Assembly: GCA_902785755.1 (NCBI GenBank) | Contig: CACZZO010000023.1 | Span: 1 to 58,686 of the forward strand | Direction: 5' to 3' | Source: an uncultured Bacteroidia bacterium | GTDB lineage: Bacteria > Bacteroidota > Bacteroidia > Bacteroidales > F082 | Length of the DNA stretch: 58,686 nucleotides | Notes under the pieces: model-generated | Told to the model about the DNA's origin: nothing | The model's input: the letters and a program-made list of their open reading frames with translations, nothing else | Databases searched by the model: none | Position numbers and translations under genes: made by a program | In this document: in pieces, positions 15,082-23,944 of the stretch | Layout: each line of letters starts with the position of its first letter | Numbering within the stretch: position 1 is the first letter of the stretch

Positions 15082-16611
15082 TTACTTTTTGGAACGAACC
15101 CAAAAACCGTTTTTGCGACCACCTTCCCTGATAATCAGTTTTTTATCGACCAAAACTTCAAGGTCGCGCTGGAGGGTTTTGCGGCTTACGCCAAAAGCCT
15201 CGGCAAGGGTAGTCGTGTTTAATGGGACATTTAATGAGACATTTAATGAGACATCGCCGCCTATTGCCAGAAGGATGCAGCGTTGCCTATCGGTCAAGTC
15301 CTTGTTTTGGTCTTTTTCGATGATTTCCTCAATGGCCATATTCTCCACCATATCTGCACGGCAAGGCAAATCGATGAGGAAGAAGGAGCGCTCCTCGTCG
15401 GTTTCGATGGTGGCCAAAGGAGAACCATTGGCGCGAAGTTCATCCTGAATGGTGGGAATGCCAGTAGCACGACCTTCGGTGAGGTCAAGTTCTTTGAGGC
15501 AATCGCCGAGGCGGACATTCCTGTAACGGCGCGAACGCAACGACTTGGCACGGCGTATGGCCTCCATACTGATGGAATGGTCGGGACCGCCGAGGTTGAA
15601 AATGGTGATGCGGTCAGGCTCGACGGTGATTTCGATGGGCGCATACTCGCGGTAATCGCGGTGATAAAAGGCATTGACCACGGCCTCCTCGATGGCCTGA
15701 TAGGGATAGTTGAACGACTTTATGGAATGTTCATCGTCTTTGGGCTTGAAAATGCGCTGCCGTATGACCATAGTGCGAAGATATTGCAAAGTGTCATTGA
15801 TCATCCGTGGCACGGAACCGTGAATGACAGGAGCCTCAAACATATTGTTGGGATTGCGCTCACGGCCTTCAGGGAAGAATACGATTTCGACTTGGGTCTT
15901 GGGGAAGAACTTTTCCGGATGGTCGCAAAACATCATAGCGGCAATGTTCTTGATGTAACGTCGCTCGGTTGGGCCATCAAGCATATTCATCTGTTCAAGC
16001 GCATCCAGCATATTGTTGCCCGAGAGGTCTTGGTCTTTGAGTTTGCTGCCGATGCTGACAAAGAAATCGCGCATCAGGCTCGAAGAAAGGTCGTCTAATT
16101 TGATGTCGGGATTGGGACGGTCGTCGAAGGGGACATGAGAAGCCAGACCGCGCAACTCATCAAGGACTTCGCCTTTTGCCTCGACGGTACTGCTCCCGTT
16201 TCGCACATAATAGGTCGGCTTTTTCAGTTTCGCGTTGACATCGGAAGGGATGGCGTAAGGACGATTGACCCCCGAAGGCACCCAAATGGCAAGGATATGT
16301 TTCCCGTCAACCTCCTCAATGGAAGGGCGAGGCATATAGTAAGGCTCAAACATATTGTTGTAGTCAATCATCTTGCGTTGGATGCTGTCGATTTCGGTAA
16401 GCGACAAGCCAGTGACAGGTCTCACGGGCACTCCATCAATGGCCTCTACTCCGACAAGGATATAGCCTCCACCAATGTCTTCAATATCGTTGGCAAATGC
16501 ACAGATAGAACGGTAGATGGCAGTCGGGTTCCAGCCTTTCTTGAACTCGATGCGGTCGGATTCAACCTTGCGCTTCTTGAGCAAATCATTGATGTCGGCG
16601 AGTAGGGCCAT
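15082..16611 (-). CDS. AlbA_2 (Schlafen-type) ATP-binding putative regulator
   Basis: A 509-residue protein of the RecG-like/AlbA_2 regulator type. Residues 15-140 form the AlbA_2 domain (ESDRIEFKKGW, ICAFANDIEDIGGGYILVGV). Residues about 290-420 are a GHKL-type ATP-binding domain (AIEEAVVNAFYHRDY, ITIFNLGGPD). The C-terminal 60 residues look like a winged helix (TLAEAFGVSRKTLQRDLEVL). The linker before it is made of SLNV/PLN repeats encoded by 12-bp DNA units, so its length can change in frame. Such genes are common in Bacteroidota accessory regions; the target is unknown. A -7 box lies 25 nt upstream. Confidence 0.87.
   Translation of the reverse strand: MALLADINDLLKKRKVESDRIEFKKGWNPTAIYRSICAFANDIEDIGGGYILVGVEAIDGVPVRPVTGLSLTEIDSIQRKMIDYNNMFEPYYMPRPSIEEVDGKHILAIWVPSGVNRPYAIPSDVNAKLKKPTYYVRNGSSTVEAKGEVLDELRGLASHVPFDDRPNPDIKLDDLSSSLMRDFFVSIGSKLKDQDLSGNNMLDALEQMNMLDGPTERRYIKNIAAMMFCDHPEKFFPKTQVEIVFFPEGRERNPNNMFEAPVIHGSVPRMINDTLQYLRTMVIRQRIFKPKDDEHSIKSFNYPYQAIEEAVVNAFYHRDYREYAPIEITVEPDRITIFNLGGPDHSISMEAIRRAKSLRSRRYRNVRLGDCLKELDLTEGRATGIPTIQDELRANGSPLATIETDEERSFFLIDLPCRADMVENMAIEEIIEKDQNKDLTDRQRCILLAIGGDVSLNVSLNVPLNTTTLAEAFGVSRKTLQRDLEVLVDKKLIIREGGRKNGFWVRSKK
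15221..15254. repeat. In-frame 12-bp tandem repeat in the linker
   Basis: AATGGGACATTT (15221-15232), AATGAGACATTT (15233-15244) and a partial third unit. Each unit encodes four residues (SLNV or PLN-), so slippage would change linker length without breaking the frame. Confidence 0.8.
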
Positions 16612-16636
16612 AATAGCAGATGATTGATTTTGGGTG

Positions 16637-16644
16637 CAAATATA
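16637..16644 (-). promoter_or_regulatory. -7 box for the AlbA_2 gene
   Basis: TATATTTG on the - strand, 25 nt before the start at 16611. Confidence 0.65.
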
Positions 16645-16757
16645 GTGAAAGTTGCGGCTTTGTGTGTTGCAAGTGAAATTTTATGCCGCATTTTGCAACC
16701 TCCGCTGCAAATTTAGCATAAAAAATGAAAAGGAATGTGCTATTTGGAAATAATCGC

Positions 16758-16765
16758 TAATTTTG
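16758..16765 (+). promoter_or_regulatory. -7 box for the FISUMP lipoprotein gene
   Basis: TAATTTTG, 30 nt before the ATG at 16796. Confidence 0.6.
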
Positions 16766-16795
16766 CGGCATGAAATTATCAAAACCTTGATTATT

Positions 16796-17499
16796 ATGCA
16801 AAACCTCACAAAGACCATAGCCGTCCTAATCCTATCAATAGCGTTAGTTTGCACCACAGGATGCAAAAAACACAATAGTGGTAACGGCACTTACAAAGGC
16901 CGCGATTACATTGATCTCGGCTTGCCGAGCGGCACGATGTGGGCGACTTGCAATGTGGGTGCCGAGAATCCCGAAGGTTACGGCGATTACTTCGCTTGGG
17001 GGAAACCCAACCCAAAGCCGTCTACACCGACAGCAACTATGTTTACAGCCACGGCGGTTATGACGATTTCACAAAGTATTGCACAAAACCAGAGTTTGGC
17101 TACAATGGCTTCACCGACAACCTGAAGACTTTGGAGCCGAGCGATGATGCCGCCACGGTCAACTGGGGTGAGGGCTGGCGCACTCCGACTATTAATGAAT
17201 GGGTGGAACTGTTGACCAAGTGCAGCTATACTTTTACTACAAGAAACGGGGTGAATGGTTGTCTGTTCACCGCTCGGAATGGCAATAGTATCTTTCTGCC
17301 TGTCAGGGGTAGAATCGGGGACGGCAAGTCGAGTATCGAGGACGGTATGGGCAATTATTGGTCGAGTTCGCTCAACACGGGCATGCCTATCTATGCGAAG
17401 GGTTTCCAGTTCATCATCGATTTTGATGACTGCGACATCTACGACGACTTCAGCAGGTGCGCTGGCTACTCTGTTCGTCCGGTGTGTGCTTCGCGTTAG
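16796..17499 (+). pseudogene. FISUMP-domain lipoprotein with single-base frameshift
   Basis: The gene starts with a lipoprotein signal (lipobox region CTTGCKK) and the FISUMP opening YIDLGLPSGTMWATCNVGA. The frame then breaks at the G run 16998-17002. Five G are present; six would give WGETQPKAVY and continue into the second frame (TDSNYVYSHGGYDDFTKYC, LEPSDDAATVNWGEGWRTPT) to the stop at 17497-17499. Restored, the protein has 234 residues. Both halves match the family well and neither shows further decay. The break is therefore recent, a phase-variable G tract, or an assembly error. These surface lipoproteins are of unknown function. Confidence 0.85.
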
Positions 17500-17511
17500 G
17501 ACGAAGCCTTG

Positions 17512-17643
17512 TTACGCCCTCAAGCACCCGATAGGCACTACATAAACGCCGTCATTGCGTCGGTAGGCGTAATCTCTTAAGCCGATCATTACCATCAGGG
17601 AAGGCATCTTCGTGACTTGATGAAGGTTTGTTTTATAATTCAT
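17512..17643 (-). pseudogene. 43-codon remnant, likely of an ATPase gene
   Basis: A -strand frame of 43 codons with a -7 box 24 nt upstream. It ends in LRDYAYRRNDGVYVVPIGCLR. The D-Y-A-Y-x-R-x-D-G-V-Y-V-x-P-I ending resembles C-termini of AAA/DUF4143-type ATPases as I remember them. Upstream lie three 23-bp repeats (17692-17752), much as three 33-bp repeats precede the intact ATPase at 704-2050. The simplest reading is a large internal deletion that kept promoter, start and C-terminus. The family assignment is moderate only. Confidence 0.5.
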
Positions 17644-17667
17644 TTGAAATCAGTCGTTTATCGGCTG

Positions 17668-17675
17668 CAAAAATA
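17668..17675 (-). promoter_or_regulatory. -7 box before the 43-codon remnant
   Basis: TATTTTTG on the - strand, 24 nt before the start at 17643. Confidence 0.55.
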
Positions 17676-17691
17676 CAATAATAATATCAAA

Positions 17692-17752
17692 TTAGTAAAT
17701 TTGGACGATTTTTATTGGTAAATTTGGACGGATTTCATTGGTAAATTTGGCC
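17692..17752. repeat. Three 23-bp tandem repeats
   Basis: TTAGTAAATTTGGACG at 17692, TTGGTAAATTTGGACGG at 17715 and TTGGTAAATTTGGCC at 17738, an exact 23-bp period. They lie upstream of the - strand remnant and just before the + strand fragment at 17722-17910. Confidence 0.8.
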
Positions 17753-17910
17753 ATTTTTTTATAGCCGGTTTGGACAACAGTTTCAAGGCATTGGTGACGC
17801 GCACACTTGCCGATTTTGGTGTCGACCCCGAAAAAGTGCTCGCCGTAGAGATGGATTACGACACAAGGCGTGAAATCCTAACCAATTACTTGCACCCCAA
17901 GAACTCATAA
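17722..17910 (+). pseudogene. Orphan C-terminal fragment
   Basis: An open frame with no start codon, beginning inside the 23-bp repeats. From about 17761 it reads like real protein: IAGLDNSFKALVTRTL, then DFGVDPEKVLAVEMDY and a stop at 17908-17910. I do not recognise the family. It is probably the tail of a deleted gene. 17911-18008, up to the rpmE2 promoter, holds nothing else I can identify. Confidence 0.5.
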
Positions 17911-18008
17911 AGAAAAGTGATAAGTCATTTAAATTGTTGAATTTCAAATTTTTAATTTATTGTGTAAAAAAAATTCCCGAAACCGATTGCCATTCCAATA
18001 AATTGTTG

Positions 18009-18016
18009 TACTTTTG
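18009..18016 (+). promoter_or_regulatory. -7 box for rpmE2
   Basis: TACTTTTG, 28 nt before the ATG; an AAGGAAAG ribosome site follows at about 18031. Confidence 0.7.
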
Positions 18017-18044
18017 CGGCTCAAAATCAAAAGGAAAGTAAGCG

Positions 18045-18314
18045 ATGAAAAAAGACATTCACCCTAAGAATTACAGACTGGTTGTTTTCAAAGATATGTC
18101 AAACGACGTGACCTTCTTGTCGCGTTCGACCATCAACACCAAGGAAACCATCAAGTGGGAAGACGGCAACGAATATCCGTTGGTGAAATTGGAAATCTCC
18201 AGCGCGTCACATCCCTTCTACACCGGCAAGATGAAACTCGTCGACAGTGCCGGTCGTGTGGATAAGTTCAACAACAAGTACAAGAAGTTCTTCGAGAAGA
18301 AGGAAGCCAAGTAA
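18045..18314 (+). CDS. rpmE2: Ribosomal protein L31, type B
   Basis: An 89-residue large-subunit protein that bridges to the small subunit. [11 protein letters not shown] and [11 protein letters not shown] are typical of type B L31. It has no cysteine at all, so it is the zinc-independent form. Type B is the form I expect in Bacteroidota and need not indicate zinc starvation. It is followed by a clear terminator, so it is probably a single-gene transcript. Confidence 0.95.
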   Translation: MKKDIHPKNYRLVVFKDMSNDVTFLSRSTINTKETIKWEDGNEYPLVKLEISSASHPFYTGKMKLVDSAGRVDKFNNKYKKFFEKKEAK

Positions 18315-18336
18315 GTTGGACGCAACCGAAAAAGGG

Positions 18337-18366
18337 AAGCCCTTGCCAATCGCGAGGGCTTTTTTT
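18337..18366 (+). terminator. Terminator after rpmE2
   Basis: AAGCCCT (18337-18343) pairs with AGGGCTT (18355-18361), followed by a T run. Confidence 0.8.
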
Positions 18367-18389
18367 GTGCCTTGGCATTATTATTGTCG

Positions 18390-18397
18390 TATCTTTG
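18390..18397 (+). promoter_or_regulatory. -7 box for lon
   Basis: TATCTTTG, 67 nt before the lon start. Confidence 0.65.
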
Positions 18398-18464
18398 CGC
18401 CACATATAATAAGGTGTGAAACGGCGGCTAACTGACAATTTGTCGCCATAAACGAAAGTGTTTT

Positions 18465-20960
18465 ATGAGTTATAAAGTTGAACCCGTATTGTTTTCAGAT
18501 ATGATTGACACGGATGCTGAGTTTATTCCCGTCCTGACCATCGAGCAGGGACAACTCGGTCATAATGAATCCGTTCCAGAAGAATTGCCCATAATGCCCT
18601 TGCGCAATTCGGTGCTTTATCCGGGCACGGTCATTCCCATCACCGTGGGGCGCGAAAAATCAATCCAGTTGGTGAAGGAATACAACCGCAAACGCAAGCC
18701 CATCGGAGTCATCGCGCAAAAGGAGTCGAATGTCGACGAGCCTGTTCTCGACGATTTGTACAAGGTCGGCGTGTCGGCCCAAATCCTCAAGTCGTTTGAG
18801 ATGCCCGATGGTAGCGTCACGGTCATAATTCAAGGAATTCGACGTTTTGAAGTGGTGGAACCCATTCAAAATGAGCCTTATATGAAGGCTGCCGTGATAC
18901 CATACGCGGCTTCGGAAGATGTGCCTGCATCGCGCAAGTTCGATGCTTTGTTGCAGTCGGTCAGGGACTTGGCCATTCAGGTCATTCCTCGCTCGCGCAA
19001 TTTGTCGCAAGAGGCAGGTTTTGCCATCAAGAGCATTGATGACCCCGTGTTTTTGCTCAATTTCGTGGCCAGCAACATCGAGGCAGAACTACCTGTACGT
19101 CAAGGGATTTTGGAGTCGCGCAACCTCAACGAAATGGCCAAAGGGCTTCTTTCGGTGCTGACCGAGGCCAAACAGATGCTTGAACTGAAGCAGCAAATCC
19201 AAAGCAAGGTGCGCGACGATATGGACAAGCAGCAGCGCGAATATTACCTCAACCAGCAGTTGCGGACCATTCAAGAGGAATTGGGTGGCAATCCTAACGA
19301 ACAGGATGTCAAGGAGTTGAAGGAGAAAGCCGAGAAGAAAAAGTGGTCGAAAGAAGTGGCTGAAGTCTTTGACCGGGAACTGAAAAAGTTGGAGCGCACC
19401 CATCCTCAATCAAGCGAATATGGCATACAATTGAACTATTTGCAGTATTTGGTTGACCTGCCTTGGGAGGAGTTCACGAAAGACAATTTCGACCTGAAAC
19501 ACGCCCAGCGCGTCCTCGATGCCGACCATTTCGGTTTGGACAAGGTGAAAGACAGAATCATTGAGCATTTGGCTGTGCTGAAGTTGCGTCAGGATATGAA
19601 AGCCCCGATTTTGTGTCTCGTCGGACCTCCTGGTGTGGGCAAAACCTCTTTGGGCAAGTCCATCGCGAGGGCTTTGAACCGAAAATATGTCAGAATGTCA
19701 CTCGGTGGCGTGCGCGACGAATCGGAACTGCGCGGCCACAGAAAAACTTACATCGGTGCTATGCCGGGCCGTATTATCCAGAATTTGCGCAAGGTGAAGT
19801 CGGGAAATCCAGTTTTTGTTCTCGATGAAATCGACAAGGTGAGCGGCAACAACATCAGTGGCGACCCGCAGGCGGCACTTCTGGAAATCCTTGACCCTGA
19901 GCAGAATAATACTTTCTACGACAACTTTATCGAGTTGGATTACGACCTCTCGAAAATCCTTTTCATCGCCACGGCCAACAACCTCGCGACCATCCATCCT
20001 GCCTTGCGCGACCGTATGGAAATCATCGACTTGAGCGGCTACTTGCGCGAGGAAAAATACGAAATCGCCAAGCGCCACTTGATACCAAAACAAATGAAGG
20101 AACACGGCCTCGACAGCAAGCAAATCGCTATTTCAAAGGAGATTGTGATGCTCATTATTGAGGACTACACCCGCGAGGCTGGTGTGCGTAATTTGGAACG
20201 CCGTATTGGTGACTTGATGCGTTATCGCGCCAAGCAAGTCGTTGTAGGTGAGGAATTTGACAAGAAAATTACCAAGGAAGAACTCAGGAAGGTGCTGGGC
20301 GTTCCAATGCACCACGACGAGGACGAGGTGAAACACACCATTCCAGGCGTGGCCACAGGTTTGGCCTGGACGCAAGTGGGCGGCGAAATCCTCTCCATCG
20401 AAGTCAGCCTAAGTCGTGGCGGTGGACATCTTTCGCTGACCGGCAACCTCGGCGAGGTGATGAAAGAATCGGCAACCATCGCCTACGAGTTCATCAAGGC
20501 ACACGCTTCCCAACTGAACATCAATCCTGATGTGTTTGACGCTTGGAATGTACACGTCCACATCCCCGAAGGAGCAACGCCCAAGGATGGCCCCTCGGCG
20601 GGTATCACTATGCTAACCGCCTTGACTTCCGCTTTCACCCAACGCAAAGTGAAAGGCCAGTTGGCTATGACGGGCGAAATCACGCTGCGCGGTCGCGTTT
20701 TGCCCGTGGGCGGCGTGAAGGAAAAGATTCTTGCCGCCAAGCGCAACGGCGTGACTGACCTCATCCTTTCCATTGATAACGAACACGATATCAAGGACAT
20801 CAAGGAGGATTACATCAGCGGATTGAACTTCCATTATGTGGAGAATATGATGCAGGTGCTTGACCTCGCCTTGGAGAAGGAACAAGACAAGAACGACCTC
20901 GACTTCAACAAGTATTTGAATAATCTGCATCCTGAAGTTATCGGATTCAAAGTCAAGTGA
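18465..20960 (+). CDS. lon: ATP-dependent protease Lon
   Basis: An 831-residue cytosolic AAA+ serine protease that degrades misfolded and regulatory proteins. It has the N-terminal LON substrate domain ([19 protein letters not shown], about 46-64), coiled coil, and AAA module with Walker [10 protein letters not shown] near 386-394. The protease domain carries Ser in DGPSAG near 708 and its partner Lys in [14 protein letters not shown] near 751. An acidic N-terminal extension of about 40 residues precedes the LON domain, as in other Bacteroidota. The next gene follows after a 93-bp gap filled by a repeat hairpin. Confidence 0.97.
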   Translation: MSYKVEPVLFSDMIDTDAEFIPVLTIEQGQLGHNESVPEELPIMPLRNSVLYPGTVIPITVGREKSIQLVKEYNRKRKPIGVIAQKESNVDEPVLDDLYKVGVSAQILKSFEMPDGSVTVIIQGIRRFEVVEPIQNEPYMKAAVIPYAASEDVPASRKFDALLQSVRDLAIQVIPRSRNLSQEAGFAIKSIDDPVFLLNFVASNIEAELPVRQGILESRNLNEMAKGLLSVLTEAKQMLELKQQIQSKVRDDMDKQQREYYLNQQLRTIQEELGGNPNEQDVKELKEKAEKKKWSKEVAEVFDRELKKLERTHPQSSEYGIQLNYLQYLVDLPWEEFTKDNFDLKHAQRVLDADHFGLDKVKDRIIEHLAVLKLRQDMKAPILCLVGPPGVGKTSLGKSIARALNRKYVRMSLGGVRDESELRGHRKTYIGAMPGRIIQNLRKVKSGNPVFVLDEIDKVSGNNISGDPQAALLEILDPEQNNTFYDNFIELDYDLSKILFIATANNLATIHPALRDRMEIIDLSGYLREEKYEIAKRHLIPKQMKEHGLDSKQIAISKEIVMLIIEDYTREAGVRNLERRIGDLMRYRAKQVVVGEEFDKKITKEELRKVLGVPMHHDEDEVKHTIPGVATGLAWTQVGGEILSIEVSLSRGGGHLSLTGNLGEVMKESATIAYEFIKAHASQLNINPDVFDAWNVHVHIPEGATPKDGPSAGITMLTALTSAFTQRKVKGQLAMTGEITLRGRVLPVGGVKEKILAAKRNGVTDLILSIDNEHDIKDIKEDYISGLNFHYVENMMQVLDLALEKEQDKNDLDFNKYLNNLHPEVIGFKVK

Positions 20961-21050
20961 TTATAAACTACGGATTGCACGGATTTTACAGATTGTTTGC
21001 TGTATGATGTAACCCCAATCCGTTTCATCTGTGAAATCCGTAGTAAAAGT
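20961..21050. repeat. Word-repeat hairpin in the lon-SBP gap
   Basis: The left arm carries ACTACGGATT and CACGGATTTTACAGATT; the right arm carries AATCCGTTTCATCTGTG and AATCCGTAGT. The outer 10 bp pair perfectly. The words here are 8-9 nt long. It begins about 5 nt after the lon stop and ends just before the next ATG; the gap is 93 bp. Confidence 0.8.
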
Positions 21051-21053
21051 ATT

Positions 21054-22655
21054 ATGCGAAAGTTGTTAATCGGCATATTATCCGTGTTGTTGATGGTTTC
21101 TTGCGGCAAACGCCAAGATTCAGAGGATGGATTGTCCATTTTCAAGTATAATGAAAGTGCGGGTATTTTGACCCTCGACCCGATTTATGCCAAGGACTTG
21201 CCGCATATATGGGCCTGTAACCAAGTGTTTAACAGCCTTGTAGCCTTCGACGACAAGATGAACCTCGTCCCGATGGTGGCCAAGTCGTGGGACATCAGTG
21301 ATGATGGTTTGGTTTACACTTTCCATCTTCGGAATGATATGTTTTTCCACGCTGACACATGTTTCAAAACACCGCGTCGCGTTGTGTCCCAAGACTTCGT
21401 CTATTCCTTCAACCGCGTTGTGGACAAACAGTTGAGTTCGCCCGGAATGTGGATTTTTTCGTCCGTCAAGCACGAGAACGACCAATATGCTTTCACGGCT
21501 TTGGACGACTCTACTTTCCAGATTGAGTTGTCGAAGCCGTTTCCGCCATTTTTGGGCATTTTGTCTATGACTTACGCCTCAGTCGTTCCGAAGGAAGCCG
21601 TTGAGTATTACGGAGATAACTTCCGAAGCCATCCTGTAGGAACTGGGCCATTTAAGTTCCAGTATTGGAAGGAAGGCGTGAAGCTCGTTTTCCGCAAGAA
21701 TCCCAACTATTTTGAGCGTGACGAGGCAGGGGAGAGGCTACCATACATCGATGCCGTTTCCGTCAGCTTCCTGATAGATAAGCAAGTGGCGTTTTTGGAG
21801 TTCATCAAGGGCAAGTTCGACTTTATGTCGGGCATCGATGCACGTTACAAGGACGAACTTTTGACCTACGACGGCCAATTGCGCCAGAAATACGAGGGCA
21901 AAATCGAGTTGATAACCGAGCCGTATTTGAACACCGAGTATTTCTCCTTCTTCATCGACCCCAACGACCCGCTTGGTCCCGACCGCGCTCGTGCTTTGCG
22001 TCAGGCGGTAAGTCTTTGCATCGACCGCGAGAAGATGTTACGTTACTTGCGCAACGGCATAGGAGAACCTGGCACGGGCGGCATGATTCCCGCTGGTTTG
22101 CCCGGTTACAGCCCGACCATCGGCTATGGTTACGACCTGAAACGTGCCCAGCGTTTGGTGACCGAGAACCATTTGGAAGGCTACTTGTTGCAACTTTCCA
22201 CCGTGGCCGACTATGCCGACATTGGGAAGTTTGTGCAAAGCCAAGTGGAGCAAATCGGGCTGCAATGCAAGATGGAGGTAATGCCGCCCGCCACGATGCG
22301 TAGCATGAGAAGCAACGGCAGTTTGCAGTTTTTCCGCTCCTCTTGGGTGGCCGACTATCCTGATGCGGAGAATTATCTTTCGTTGTTCACAACTTCCAAT
22401 TTTGCTCCTGCGGGACCAAATTATACACATTACACCAATCCAAAATATGACAAACTCTACGACAAAGCCTTGTTATGCAACGACTTGCAAGAACGCGCCC
22501 AATATTATACCGAGATGGATAGCCTGATGATGCAGGACGCGCCCGTGGTGGTTTTGTTCTATGACGAGGTGCTTCGTTTCGTGAACAAAAGGGTGCAAAA
22601 TATGGGCAGCAATCCTACTAATTTGCTGGATTTGCGGCGGGTGAGGATAAAATGA
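21054..22655 (+). CDS. Peptide-binding lipoprotein (SBP family 5)
   Basis: A 533-residue solute-binding protein of the OppA/DppA class, with lipobox VSCG (Cys17). Typical segments include the early ILTLDPIYA, VPMVAKSWDISDDGLVYTFHL and HPVGTGPFKF. It would bind oligopeptides or similar ligands. No permease or ATPase genes lie nearby, so it is an orphan, as is common in Bacteroidota. The ATG at 21054 is chosen because it starts the signal peptide. It may be co-transcribed with lon across the hairpin gap. Confidence 0.9.
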   Translation: MRKLLIGILSVLLMVSCGKRQDSEDGLSIFKYNESAGILTLDPIYAKDLPHIWACNQVFNSLVAFDDKMNLVPMVAKSWDISDDGLVYTFHLRNDMFFHADTCFKTPRRVVSQDFVYSFNRVVDKQLSSPGMWIFSSVKHENDQYAFTALDDSTFQIELSKPFPPFLGILSMTYASVVPKEAVEYYGDNFRSHPVGTGPFKFQYWKEGVKLVFRKNPNYFERDEAGERLPYIDAVSVSFLIDKQVAFLEFIKGKFDFMSGIDARYKDELLTYDGQLRQKYEGKIELITEPYLNTEYFSFFIDPNDPLGPDRARALRQAVSLCIDREKMLRYLRNGIGEPGTGGMIPAGLPGYSPTIGYGYDLKRAQRLVTENHLEGYLLQLSTVADYADIGKFVQSQVEQIGLQCKMEVMPPATMRSMRSNGSLQFFRSSWVADYPDAENYLSLFTTSNFAPAGPNYTHYTNPKYDKLYDKALLCNDLQERAQYYTEMDSLMMQDAPVVVLFYDEVLRFVNKRVQNMGSNPTNLLDLRRVRIK

Positions 22656-22808
22656 AAGAGTTATCGTGTTGAGAATCATGGTTTTGAGAGCTTCGTTTGC
22701 CTAAACTTCTATTTTTCTCCAAAAAACTGTCGCCATATCAAGAAAATTCCGTATTTTCGCATACTTTTAAAAATCGACAGAGTTTAATCATCTAAAAAAT
22801 AAAAAATC

Positions 22809-23834
22809 ATGCAAAACATTGATTGGGCAAATTTGTCATTTGGTTATTATCCAACGAATTACAATGTCCGCTGCTACTATCGCAACGGTCAATGGGGCGA
22901 ATTGGAAATCAGTTCCGAAACCACCATCAACATCCACATGGCCGCTACCTGTCTGCACTATGGTCAGGAGGCTTTTGAAGGCCTGAAGGCTTTCCGTGGC
23001 AAGGACGGCAAGGTGCGCGTTTTCCGCCTCGACGAGAACGGCAAGCGTCTGCAAAGCTCATGCGACGGCATTATGATGGCCAAACTCCCCTTGGAAAAGT
23101 TTGAGGAAGCCATTATCAAAGTGGTGAAACTCAATTCGGACTTCATTCCTCCATACGAAACGGGAGCTTCCCTCTACATCCGCCCGATGCTGATTGGTAT
23201 GGGTGCCCAAGTGGGTGTGAAACCTGCCACCGAGTATTTGTTCGTCGTTTTCGTGACGCCCGTTGGTCCTTACTTCAAGGGCGGCTTCATGGCCAACCCT
23301 TACGTCATCACGCGCAAGTACGACCGCTCGGCTCCGCTCGGCACAGGTATTTACAAGGTGGGTGGCAACTATGCCGCTTCCATGCGTGCCCACGTTGAGG
23401 CTTGCCACGGCGGTGAATACGCCTGTGAGTTCTATCTCGACGCCAAGGAAAAGAAGTACATCGATGAGGCTGGCGCTGCCAACTTCTTCGGTATCAAGGA
23501 CAACACCTATATCACGCCTCAGAGCACATCAATTCTGCCTTCCATCACCAACAAGAGCCTCATCCAAATTGCAGAGAGCTTGGGCATGAAGGTGGAACGT
23601 CGTCCCATCGCTGAGGAAGAATTGGCCACTTTCGAAGAGGCTGGCGCTTGCGGCACTGCTGCCGTCATCAGCCCCATCTCGCGCATCGACGACCCCGAAA
23701 CGGGCAAGTCGTACACCTTCGGCAACGGCAAACCCGGACCGTGGAGCGAGAAACTTTACAACAAGCTCCGTGGCATCCAATACGGCACAGAGCCTGACGA
23801 ATTTGGCTGGACGACCGTCATTGAAGGCATCTAA
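22809..23834 (+). CDS. ilvE: Branched-chain amino acid aminotransferase
   Basis: A 341-residue fold-type IV PLP enzyme catalysing the last step of valine, leucine and isoleucine synthesis and the first step of their breakdown. The PLP Lys lies in GTGIYKVGGNYA, and the fold-type IV motif EAGACGTAAVISPI is present, as is YGQEAFEGLKAFRG early on. Upstream TATTTTCG near 22753 is a one-base variant of the -7 box. A terminator follows at once. Confidence 0.95.
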   Translation: MQNIDWANLSFGYYPTNYNVRCYYRNGQWGELEISSETTINIHMAATCLHYGQEAFEGLKAFRGKDGKVRVFRLDENGKRLQSSCDGIMMAKLPLEKFEEAIIKVVKLNSDFIPPYETGASLYIRPMLIGMGAQVGVKPATEYLFVVFVTPVGPYFKGGFMANPYVITRKYDRSAPLGTGIYKVGGNYAASMRAHVEACHGGEYACEFYLDAKEKKYIDEAGAANFFGIKDNTYITPQSTSILPSITNKSLIQIAESLGMKVERRPIAEEELATFEEAGACGTAAVISPISRIDDPETGKSYTFGNGKPGPWSEKLYNKLRGIQYGTEPDEFGWTTVIEGI

Positions 23835-23860
23835 TCGAGAAAGTTTTTCCCAAACAAGAA

Positions 23861-23890
23861 AAAAATGCGTCACAAAGTGGCGCATTTTTT
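23861..23890 (+). terminator. Terminator after ilvE
   Basis: AAAAATGCGTCAC (23861-23873) pairs with GTGGCGCATTTTT (23877-23889) around a 3-nt loop, with a T run. Confidence 0.85.
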
Positions 23891-23899
23891 ATTTATGTG

Positions 23900-23907
23900 T
23901 ATTTTTG
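23900..23907 (+). promoter_or_regulatory. -7 box for the Omp28 gene
   Basis: TATTTTTG, 37 nt before the start at 23945. Confidence 0.65.
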
Positions 23908-23944
23908 TGGCGGAAAATGTATTAATCATCAAACAACTACAACA

